From SOIA01 sp964348015 (lineage in GTDB: Bacteria; Acidobacteriota; Aminicenantia; Aminicenantales; Aminicenantaceae), in NCBI GenBank assembly GCA_964348015.1, contig CAYGBC010000050.1:1-64000 (forward strand): a DNA stretch of 64,000 bases, given 5' to 3'. The translations under genes and the position numbers were made by a program. The notes beneath the pieces are model-generated. The model saw only the letters and a list, made by a program, of their open reading frames with translations, was not told the DNA's origin and ran no database searches. Positions 8,523 through 16,507 of the stretch are shown one piece after another; position 1 is the stretch's first letter; each line of letters opens with the position of its first letter.

Positions 8523-8852
8523 TGCACAGAATAATCGTTGGAGAGCTGAAAGAGCAGGTTCGAAACTCACTTCTATAGATTTGCCTCATTAAAACCGTGA
8601 TCGCAGCTTTTTTCAATGAGATTATCAATCTGCCATCGCATCCATTATCTTATTGAACAGGAATTATTCAACGTTTCTCTCTCTGTTCCGTTGTCCTGTT
8701 CAGTTTATTTTCCTCAGAAAAAAAGGAATTCGCGAACGGATTTTTTCTGCTTGGAAAAATAAGCATAAAACTCAATTTTAATCATACGAAACCGACTAAT
8801 TTTATGGGTGAAAGGAATGCCAGGGTTGCTGAACTTGGAAGAGGAGGCAAGG

Positions 8853-9095
8853 ATGGAAAAGAAATTTTTCCTCCGTGGCTACAACGAAGTGGCCAACTTA
8901 CCCGTCTTTTATGACGACGAGACCTATTCCCTGGAAGAAGCAAGCCTCAAGGCAAAAGAATATTTACTCGAAAAGGGACTGCTTACGAAAATTATCATTT
9001 ACGAACAGGATGAGGGAGAAGAGGAAAAAGCGACCAAATTCATCTGCAAGACCAAATACGGAAAGCTCGAAGAAATTGGCTATTTGAGGAAATAA
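8853..9095 (+). CDS. Small soluble protein of unknown function
   Basis: The 80-aa product is acidic, with no membrane segment or signal peptide. It reads as one compact alpha/beta domain: a strand, an acidic turn (FYDDETYS), a helix (EEASLKAKEYLLEKG), then strands ending in GYLRK. The start at 8853 is chosen because GAGGAGGCAAGG precedes it; frames from 8804-8808 lack a site. It stands alone between the S1 protease and the convergent DUF4097 gene. I recognise no family. Confidence 0.6.
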   Translation: MEKKFFLRGYNEVANLPVFYDDETYSLEEASLKAKEYLLEKGLLTKIIIYEQDEGEEEKATKFICKTKYGKLEEIGYLRK

Positions 9096-9299
9096 ATCTG
9101 AAGTCAGCGAAAGGCGATCGCAGCTCACATAGGATTTTATCTCCTAATGAGAGATGAATTCTATCCGTTTCCTTAAAAATCCCGCTTCAGAAATTTTTTC
9201 GATCCAAAGAAATCCATACTTTGAATGAATCTCACCCTGATTGAAATCTCTTTTTTAGATAATCTTCTGTATTAGAAGGTCAGATAGCGGTTGAAAGGT

Positions 9300-10313
9300 T
9301 TAATCCGCTTTTTTGATGTGTATGCTTCCTCCGGAAGTGTGCAGATACAGTTCCGGACCGCCTCCGTTAATTTTGGCCTTCAATGAACTCTTGTGGATTT
9401 CACCCTGGATGGTTACCGGAAAATCTGTGTAGACTCGGCCACCGCTTGCGCTGGCGTTCACATCCACTGCGATGTGATCAGCCAGATAAACGGTCACAGA
9501 GCCGCCGGACGTTTTCAGGCTGCAGTCTGAACCTGGTTGCTTGGCAATATACGCTTTCACACTGCCTCCCGAAGTTCTGGCTTGGATAGATCCCGCGACT
9601 TCCTCGACTGTAATTCCTCCTCCGGATGTGTGGACATCCACATTGCCCTTGGCCCTTTCGACTCGGATGCTACCGCCGGATGTGTGCGCAATGACATCTC
9701 CGCTGACTTCTCCGATCGTGATGCTCCCTCCGGAGGTTTTCACGTCTGCCGTGCCCGTGCAGCTCAACAGTTTTATGCTTCCTCCGGAAGTCTTTCCCCA
9801 GACAGGCCCCTGGATGCGGCTGAAACTCAAACTGCCGCCGGATGTATGGCTGCGGACTTCTCCTTCGAGGTTATCGACTGTTATTTTCCCGCCTCGGGTG
9901 GCCAGGTCGACGTTGAATTCCCGGGGGGCGGAAACAACGAATTTGATGCGGACATACTTTCCGATGTTGTTCCTGAATAATCCTAATCCTCTTCCCTTGT
10001 ATTTCCCCGTGACTAAGACAGTGTTTCCTTCTTGTTGGAAGTTCACCTCAAAATCATCCAATATTCGTTCAGCTCTGCTCGAACTGAATGACTTGGCTTC
10101 TCTGAAGACTTCGATCTCCAGAGTGCTGGTGTTCGAAGTGTTGACCTCAACCGAACCATAGACCGTCTCCAGTTTCAGACTTCCTCCAGGCCTGACCTGG
10201 AATGACTTTTCGATGCTGTCTCCAGAAATGCCGTAAAGGCAGGCTGTTGAAGTCAAAGCAAACACAACGACAAATACCAGTGCGAATAGAGTTTTTGGGA
10301 ATGCTTTGTTCAT
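9300..10313 (-). CDS. Exported DUF4097-type beta-helix adhesin-like protein
   Basis: This 337-aa protein has an N-terminal export signal; Cys25 in STAC could be a poor lipobox. From about residue 150 it contains a run of short repeats of about 18-25 residues, each carrying TSGGS or a close variant: eight TSGG copies plus one ASGG. In the DUF4097 family such repeats stack into a right-handed beta-helix, with the SGG turn on one edge and alternating hydrophobic residues inside. The function of the family is unsettled; surface adhesion and envelope-stress roles are proposed. GGAGGGA precedes the ATG. The gene diverges from the DUF5107-TPR gene with 227 bases between the starts. Confidence 0.8.
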   Translation of the reverse strand: MNKAFPKTLFALVFVVVFALTSTACLYGISGDSIEKSFQVRPGGSLKLETVYGSVEVNTSNTSTLEIEVFREAKSFSSSRAERILDDFEVNFQQEGNTVLVTGKYKGRGLGLFRNNIGKYVRIKFVVSAPREFNVDLATRGGKITVDNLEGEVRSHTSGGSLSFSRIQGPVWGKTSGGSIKLLSCTGTADVKTSGGSITIGEVSGDVIAHTSGGSIRVERAKGNVDVHTSGGGITVEEVAGSIQARTSGGSVKAYIAKQPGSDCSLKTSGGSVTVYLADHIAVDVNASASGGRVYTDFPVTIQGEIHKSSLKAKINGGGPELYLHTSGGSIHIKKAD

Positions 10314-10435
10314 GGTATTATCCCTCCTGCAGTTTTGTATTCATTCTGTGTTCTTTTGTACAGACAGAATCCATCTTTTATTCATTATACGGGATTCATC
10401 TGTGAAAGGTTCGATGTCCTGAAAAATTTTCTTTG

Positions 10436-10459
10436 AAAAAGGGGCCAGGCCCCTTTTTT
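10436..10459. repeat. Palindrome with A and T tracts (terminator-like, CAGGC family)
   Basis: GGGGCCaGGCCCC is flanked by A5 on the left and T6 on the right, so it reads as a rho-independent terminator from either strand. It lies between two diverging genes, where a terminator is not expected. The AGGCC core recurs in hairpins near 29510, 35590 and 41965, so I read it as a member of a dispersed palindromic repeat family. Confidence 0.5.
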
Positions 10460-10540
10460 GTGGAGAACGCGGACGTTGAAGAAACCGCAGCAAAAACTGT
10501 AGAATGGGGAACACAGAAACGCCGATGAAGGAGGATTAAA

Positions 10541-13500
10541 GTGTCTAAGAAAATATATTTCCCTCTCTTTTTTTTGACCTCGGTCCTGACCATTCTGTTC
10601 GTTGTTATCATTCCCGTGTGTGCCGGACAATCCGTCAAAGCCTGGGAAGAGCCGTTGGTGATACCGACCTATCGTACAGGGAAGCCTGATGTGAATCCCA
10701 TTTTTTATTCTGGCCGCGCCTACCAGGGGGCAAAAGGGGCGATCTATCCGTATCCGTTGCTGGATAAGCTGACGGATATCCGGGAACCGAAGACTTACAA
10801 AGCGGTTTATCTGGAGAACGACTACATCAAGGTCTGTGTACTGCCGGAGATCGGAGGCCGGATCTTCTCCGCTCAGGATAAGACTAACGGTTATGATTTT
10901 TTCTACCGGCAGCATGTCATCAAGCCAGCGCTCATCGGGATGCTCGGAGCCTGGATCTCGGGGGGTGTGGAGTGGAATTTCCCCCACCATCACAGGGCGA
11001 CGGGTTTCATACCGGTTGACTACACACTCACCGAGAATTCGGATGGGAGCCAGACTATCTGGGTGGGAGAGATCGAGATCCGCCACCGGATGAAGTGGAT
11101 TATCGGATTGACTCTCCGTCCGGACAGCTCTGTCCTCGAAGCCACGATCAGACTGTTCAACCGGACTCCTTTGGCTCATTCCTTCCTGTGCTGGGCCAAC
11201 GTGGCTGTCCACACGAACGAAGATTATCAGATCATCTTCCCTCCGGGCACGGAGTTCGCCACATTCCACGGAAAAAACCAGTTTTCCCGCTGGCCGATTT
11301 CTTATGAAGAGTTCAATCGTGTGGATTATTCCAAAGGTGTGGATGTGAGCCGGTGGAAGAATCATCCGCGGCCCACCTCGTTTTTCGCCTGGAATTATGA
11401 GGAAAATTTTCTTGCAGGCTATGACCACGGAAAAGAAGCGGGCGTGGTTCATGTCGGTGATCATCATGTCGTTCCCGGAAAAAAGTTCTGGACCTGGGGG
11501 ACCGGAGAGAGAGGCCGGATGTGGGAAAAGATTTTGACAGAGACCGATGGTCCCTACATCGAGCTGATGGTCGGCGCGTATTCGGACAATCAGCCGGATT
11601 ACAGCTGGCTTCAGCCGTATGAAGTGAAGTCGTTCAAGCAGTACTGGTTTCCGGTCAAGCGCATAGGCGGAGTCAAGAGAGCGAACACACGGGCTGCAGT
11701 GAACTTGGAGATTATCCCGGAGAACACGGCTCGTGTGGGATTCTGCACGACGGGCGAACACAGAGGCGCTCGTGTGATCCTTGAAGCGGGGGACAAGGTG
11801 ATTTTTGAAAAGAGAATAAACATATCGCCGCAAAAATCGTTCCTGGAAAGGATCAAACTCCCGCGAAGAACGAGTGAAGCAGAGCTTTGCGCCAAGTTGA
11901 TATCTCCTGAGGGCCAAATCCTCCTTAGCTACCAGCCTCAAGAAAGAAAAGGGGCTCCGATGCCGGACCCGGTCATGCCTCCACCACTACCGGCAAAGAT
12001 CAAGTCAAACGAGGAGCTGTATCTCACCGGGTTGCGGCTGGAGCAGTTTCATAACCCGGCTTTCGAACCGTATCCGTATTATGAAGAGGCGTTGAAAAGA
12101 GACCCGGGTGACTCCAGAGTCAACACCGCCCTGGGCATGCTGTATTTAAAAAGAGGGATGTTTAAAGAAGCTGAAGAGAAGCTGAAAACAGCAGTCCGAC
12201 GGATCACCAAAGATTACACGAGCCCCAAAGACGGAGAGGCTTTGTACTATTCAGGAATCGCGCTGCGAGCCTTAGGAAAGAAAGGTGCGGCCTATGACGC
12301 GTTTGCCAAAGCCGCGTGGAGTCAGGCATGGGGGGCAGCGAGTTATTATTCGCTGGCTGAGCTGGAAAGCCAGGACGGGAATTATTCAAAGGCCCTGGAA
12401 TTTTTAAGCCGTTCTCTTTTTCTGAATGGGCTGAACACGAAAGCGTTGAATATCAAAGCGGGATTACTCAGGAGACTGGATAGACCTGAGGATGCGGAAA
12501 GGACTGTGAGAAAAGTCCTGGATTTCGATCCCCTGGATTTCTGGGCTTGGAACGAGCTCTATCTGGCACTAACCGAGAGAGGATCCATAAAGAGCGCCCG
12601 GGCAGCAAAGAATACTCTGAAAATCAAAATGCGGGATGCGGTCCAGTCCTACCTCGAGCTGGCTGTGGATTACGGCAGCTGCGGGTTTGTGGAGGAAGCC
12701 GTTGAAGTTCTTTCCCGTCTTGTCGAGGTCAATCGGGAAGGGGCTTCGGGCTTCCCGATGCTGCACTATTACCTGGGATTTTATATCGAGAAAAAAGGCG
12801 ATAAAGATGAGGCCCGGGAGTGCTACCTGCGTGCGTCCCGGATGCCCCCGGACTACTGCTTTCCGTTCCGGCTGGAATCCATTCAGGTGCTTCGAAGAGC
12901 TCAGGAGATCCATCTTGCGGATGCGCGGGCCCCTTATTATCTGGGGAACCTTCTTTATGACCTTCAACCCGAAAAGGCAATCCGGGAGTGGGAGAGATCT
13001 CGGAGCTTTGATGAGACATTCCCGATCGTTCACAGAAACCTCGGGCTGGCGTATGCGCGGGTGGAAGACGACGTGCCCAAAGCGACTGCCAGCCTGGAGA
13101 GGGCGGTGTCATTAAATAAAAAAGATGCGAGGTTCTTTTATGAGCTAGACCTTCTTTACGAGGCAGGCGGCGTATCTCCTGAGATAAGGCTGTCCCTTCT
13201 GGAGAAGAATCACGAGACCGTTCTCCAGCGGGATGATGCCCTTTCGCGCGAGATCATGCTTCTTGTTCAACTGGGAAAGTATCAACGTGCCGTGGATTTG
13301 TTGGCCGGTCATCATTTTCATGTCTGGGAAGGCGGCGGACGCATCCACAATGTCTATGTGGATGCGCATTTGCTGAAAGGCTGTGAGCACTTCTCCGCAG
13401 GCGAATACGCAGAGGCTCTCGGGTCGTTTGAAGCTGCCCTCGAGTATCCGGAAAACCTGGAAGTCGGAAGACCGTACAGTGGCGGGAGAACCGCACAGGT

Positions 13501-13924
13501 CTATTATTATATCGGATTAGCGTGCGAGGCCATGGACGATGTGGAAAAGGCCAAGGAGTATTACGAGGACATGGTAGCGATGAAACACGGCTGGTCAGAG
13601 ATTTCTTACTATCAGGGTCTGGTGTTTCGAAAGTTCAGACAGGAAGAGAAGGCCGACCGGATGTTCGAAGGATTGATCGAATTCGGGAAAGAAAGGCTCC
13701 AATCAGCGCCTTCTATGGACTTCTTTGCCAAATTTGGAGAAAGGCAGTCTGCGATGCGGCGGCAGGCCGATGCCCATTACCTTATCGGACTGGGATACCT
13801 GGGCAAAGAGAATAAAGGCGAAGCTCGAGCGCAGTTTCAGAAAGCTGTGAAATTGGATATCAACCATCTCTGGGCAAAACAGCAGTTGTCTTGGCTGGAG
13901 ACAGGCTTTGGGGATAGAAACTGA
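10541..13924 (+). CDS. Exported DUF5107 domain protein with TPR repeats (paralog 1)
   Basis: This 1127-aa protein has a signal peptide or anchor (about 1-29), a DUF5107 beta-sandwich domain (about 40-410) and then TPR repeats from about 480 to the end. DUF5107 looks like an aldose-epimerase or carbohydrate-binding type fold: note LPEIGGRIFSA, GVEWNFPHHH and the WTWGTGERGR loop, which the paralog at 56827 shares as WTWGTAPSG. The conserved His- and Glu-rich SGGVEWNFP site suggests carbohydrate recognition or a sugar-active enzyme, but the activity is not known to me. The start is GTG with AGGAGG seven bases upstream. No partner gene is in the same operon. Confidence 0.82.
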   Translation: MSKKIYFPLFFLTSVLTILFVVIIPVCAGQSVKAWEEPLVIPTYRTGKPDVNPIFYSGRAYQGAKGAIYPYPLLDKLTDIREPKTYKAVYLENDYIKVCVLPEIGGRIFSAQDKTNGYDFFYRQHVIKPALIGMLGAWISGGVEWNFPHHHRATGFIPVDYTLTENSDGSQTIWVGEIEIRHRMKWIIGLTLRPDSSVLEATIRLFNRTPLAHSFLCWANVAVHTNEDYQIIFPPGTEFATFHGKNQFSRWPISYEEFNRVDYSKGVDVSRWKNHPRPTSFFAWNYEENFLAGYDHGKEAGVVHVGDHHVVPGKKFWTWGTGERGRMWEKILTETDGPYIELMVGAYSDNQPDYSWLQPYEVKSFKQYWFPVKRIGGVKRANTRAAVNLEIIPENTARVGFCTTGEHRGARVILEAGDKVIFEKRINISPQKSFLERIKLPRRTSEAELCAKLISPEGQILLSYQPQERKGAPMPDPVMPPPLPAKIKSNEELYLTGLRLEQFHNPAFEPYPYYEEALKRDPGDSRVNTALGMLYLKRGMFKEAEEKLKTAVRRITKDYTSPKDGEALYYSGIALRALGKKGAAYDAFAKAAWSQAWGAASYYSLAELESQDGNYSKALEFLSRSLFLNGLNTKALNIKAGLLRRLDRPEDAERTVRKVLDFDPLDFWAWNELYLALTERGSIKSARAAKNTLKIKMRDAVQSYLELAVDYGSCGFVEEAVEVLSRLVEVNREGASGFPMLHYYLGFYIEKKGDKDEARECYLRASRMPPDYCFPFRLESIQVLRRAQEIHLADARAPYYLGNLLYDLQPEKAIREWERSRSFDETFPIVHRNLGLAYARVEDDVPKATASLERAVSLNKKDARFFYELDLLYEAGGVSPEIRLSLLEKNHETVLQRDDALSREIMLLVQLGKYQRAVDLLAGHHFHVWEGGGRIHNVYVDAHLLKGCEHFSAGEYAEALGSFEAALEYPENLEVGRPYSGGRTAQVYYYIGLACEAMDDVEKAKEYYEDMVAMKHGWSEISYYQGLVFRKFRQEEKADRMFEGLIEFGKERLQSAPSMDFFAKFGERQSAMRRQADAHYLIGLGYLGKENKGEARAQFQKAVKLDINHLWAKQQLSWLETGFGDRN

Positions 13925-13996
13925 TAAGCAACATTCTTTTTTCCACGATTCATTGGATTGAGTCTCCTGAGAAGTTCTTCTGAGTTTTTTCTGTAA

Positions 13997-14186
13997 GAGA
14001 TTGCCGAGCAAGCTCGCAATGACAAAGAATATTTTTTATGAAATTACCACATCGCTGTGCTCCTCGCAATGACAATGCAAAGGATGTTATTGCGAGAGTT
14101 GAGAAGCAATTCTACCTCTATGACATTTCATTCGGAACACGAGGATCTAATCCAAGTGTCATTTCGAGTGAAGCCCGGCAATCCCA
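13997..14186. repeat. Cluster of four dispersed GTCATTGCGAGC / GCAATCTC repeat units
   Basis: Four degenerate copies of a short imperfect palindrome lie here, at about 13997-14023, 14040-14073, 14088-14112 and 14156-14186, in both orientations. The consensus is GTCATTGCGAGC, a few bases, then GGCAATCTC or its reverse complement. Related clusters occur at 18697, 29488 and 38517, all in gaps between genes. They fill most of the 372-base gap 13925-14296; no gene is seen there. Confidence 0.7.
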
Positions 14187-14296
14187 TAAAAAGAATTGCA
14201 TTTTTCTTTGAAGCGCATTGAATTGAAATAATTGTGTCAACATCCTTTGTGTTGAATGGGAGTAGTGTTTATGATAGAAATACCTTTATTTGCCGG

Positions 14297-16342
14297 ATGA
14301 AAAAATCACTTTCTCTTTTTGTGTTTTTCGCGTTGTTCTCTTTTCCTTTAATCAGCCAGGTCGTACCAAAAAAGACTACTGCCCTTAAAATCGAAGAGCC
14401 CATCAATATTGATGGTGCATTGGATGAACCTGCCTGGGATAGAGCTCCTGAAGCTGGAAATTTCATCCAGTTTCAGCCGCAGAGAGGAGAACCATCTCAG
14501 GTGAATACTCGCGTGAAAATCATGTATGACGAGCAGTTAATCTATTTTGGATTTGTATGTCATGATTCTCAACCTGAAAAGATAGTGTCACGAGTCGCAA
14601 AAAGAGATGATGATTTAAAAGCGGATGATGTGGTTTATGTCATGCTTGATACCTATCATGACAAAAGGAGTTGTTATTTTTTCTCGACGAATCTTCTCGG
14701 GACCCAACGGGACGGCAAGGTGACAGAAAACGGCAGAACAGCGGATATTACCTGGGATGGTATATGGAAGTCTGCGGCACAGAGGACTGATTTTGGCTGG
14801 ACAGCGGAGATTGCGATAGCCCTGGTTAGCCTCAAATATGAGCCGGGTCAAAACCGGAGCTGGGGTTTGAGCTTGGGCAGAGTAGTGCCCAGACTTCTTG
14901 AGAACAGCTTATGGACAGGTCCGCTTGAATCCCCGCGCAAGGTTTCTCAGTTTGGGGAATTGAGTGGCCTGGACCTGAAAAAAACCGAGAGGAAAGCCCA
15001 GATCATCCCGCATATCATCTCTAAAGCAGAACAAGGCAAAAAATCCGATTTTTCGGGTGGCCTTGATTTGCGGTATGCGTTCAGCCAGATGGTCTCCGGA
15101 AATCTCACCATTAATCCCGATTTTGCCACTGTAGAGGCAGATGAAGAACAGATTAATCTGACCCGTTTTGAGCTGTTTCTTCCCGAGAAAAGAAATTTCT
15201 TTCTAGAAGAGGCCGAGATTTACCAACAGAGAATCCGGCTGTTCTATTCTAGGAGAGTTTCCGATATCTACGGAGGAGCGAAGGTTTATGGGAAGGCTGG
15301 GGGGTATGAGTTCGCGGCCTTGAGCACACAAACAAAAGCGGATGAATCGGCGGGCCTTGACTCGGCTAACTATACGGTTTTCCGTCTCAAGAAGAACGTT
15401 ATGGAATCCTCCACTTTGGGTTTTATTGCCGCAAACAAGCTTGTGAACGGGATAAGCAGAGGTACGACCGGTATTGACACTTCGCTTTACTTCACGGATA
15501 CATTCAAATTCACCGGTCAGTTTGCACTCAGCTACGGGGACAATGCCCGGAATATCGCCTTCTTTCTCCGTCCGAGTTACGATTCGGCAACTTTTCACAT
15601 CCATCTTCGGTACACTCAGCTGGGGGAAGACTTTGCCGACAATGCGAATGAAGTCGGATTTATCCGGGACGACAACCGCAGGGAGCTGGATTCTGCGATT
15701 GAGAAAACATTCTGGATGAAAAAGGGAATGTTTGACCGGATCAAGTATGATTCGAACTATAATATTTACTGGGGAATAGACAGGAACTTGAGAAGCTGGA
15801 GGATTGATCAAGAGCTGACTTTTGACCTCCGGAATAAGTTTTCTCTGAGTGCCGAGTACCATTCGGATTTTAAAGCTCAGGACGATGTCCGGTTTGAAGA
15901 AGATTTCACGAATTATATTACTGAGTTCGAATTGGGATACAATACAAGAGAGTGGCAGCACGCCGCGGTCTCTTACGGGTTTGGAAGGAACTTCAACCTG
16001 GACTTCACGCTGATCGAGGGAAGCCTGAATTACCAATTTTCCAAGAGCCTATCCTTAGAGTATTCTTTGACCCGCTTGCTGTATGAACCTGATCCAGAGG
16101 GGGAGAACACCTGGATACACATTCTCCGGGCGACCCACTCCTTCACGAAAGACCTTTATCTTAGACTCTTTTACCAGGTGAACACATCCATCGATAAAGA
16201 GAATATCCAGGTTCTGTTCGTGTACAGGTTTCAACCCCCATTCGGATTGATCCAGCTGGTTTATCAAAAGGGAACTGCTGCGTTTGGGGAAGCGGGAACG
16301 CAGGGGCATACGCTCTTCTTGAAGATTGCGTACATGTTTTAA
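14297..16342 (+). CDS. CBM9-like / DUF5916 outer-membrane barrel protein (copy 1)
   Basis: This 681-aa protein has a signal peptide, a CBM9-type carbohydrate-binding domain (about 25-210) starting with INIDGALDEPAWD, and a DUF5916 beta-barrel domain to the end, which finishes in LKIAYMF with a terminal Phe as in outer-membrane barrels. It shares order and many motifs with the next gene (NPDFATVEADEE, ELFLPEKRNFFLE, NEVGFIRDDNRRELDS), so the pair arose by tandem duplication. I prefer the ATG at 14297, directly before the signal peptide; a GTG at 14234 would add 21 atypical residues. No good Shine-Dalgarno site is present. A role in binding or uptake of glycans is usually proposed; the ligand is unknown. 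Confidence 0.82.
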   Translation: MKKSLSLFVFFALFSFPLISQVVPKKTTALKIEEPINIDGALDEPAWDRAPEAGNFIQFQPQRGEPSQVNTRVKIMYDEQLIYFGFVCHDSQPEKIVSRVAKRDDDLKADDVVYVMLDTYHDKRSCYFFSTNLLGTQRDGKVTENGRTADITWDGIWKSAAQRTDFGWTAEIAIALVSLKYEPGQNRSWGLSLGRVVPRLLENSLWTGPLESPRKVSQFGELSGLDLKKTERKAQIIPHIISKAEQGKKSDFSGGLDLRYAFSQMVSGNLTINPDFATVEADEEQINLTRFELFLPEKRNFFLEEAEIYQQRIRLFYSRRVSDIYGGAKVYGKAGGYEFAALSTQTKADESAGLDSANYTVFRLKKNVMESSTLGFIAANKLVNGISRGTTGIDTSLYFTDTFKFTGQFALSYGDNARNIAFFLRPSYDSATFHIHLRYTQLGEDFADNANEVGFIRDDNRRELDSAIEKTFWMKKGMFDRIKYDSNYNIYWGIDRNLRSWRIDQELTFDLRNKFSLSAEYHSDFKAQDDVRFEEDFTNYITEFELGYNTREWQHAAVSYGFGRNFNLDFTLIEGSLNYQFSKSLSLEYSLTRLLYEPDPEGENTWIHILRATHSFTKDLYLRLFYQVNTSIDKENIQVLFVYRFQPPFGLIQLVYQKGTAAFGEAGTQGHTLFLKIAYMF

Positions 16343-16469
16343 CGGCCGCGAAACCAATCGGAAGGAAGCATTTTTATTTCTGCGATAAAGGAACAGCCAG
16401 GCAAACTGATTCGTCAGCCCGTGGATTTTCCCCAGCGACAGCTTGGAGGGGGAACAGCTGAAAGATGAG

Positions 16470-16498
16470 TTGAACTTTTTTTGAAATAATGGTAGATA
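16470..16498 (+). promoter_or_regulatory. Promoter for the second DUF5916 gene, near-leaderless
   Basis: TTGAAC (16470-16475) and TAGATA (16493-16498) are 17 bases apart and the ATG at 16508 follows after nine bases. Transcription would start within a few bases of the start codon, which fits the missing ribosome binding site. Confidence 0.4.
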
Positions 16499-16507
16499 AT
16501 CTCATTC

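Noticed and set aside
9300..10313. A tandem DNA repeat or minisatellite in the DUF4097 gene
   Set aside because: The repeat is at protein level; the DNA of the units has diverged too far to be a recent tandem array.
10385..11941. A 518-codon open frame on the minus strand
   Set aside because: It is antisense to the well-supported DUF5107-TPR gene, lacks a ribosome binding site and has a composition unlike any family. It is an out-of-frame shadow.
13997..14186. A CRISPR array
   Set aside because: The units are short, degenerate, inverted relative to each other and unevenly spaced. There are no cas genes.
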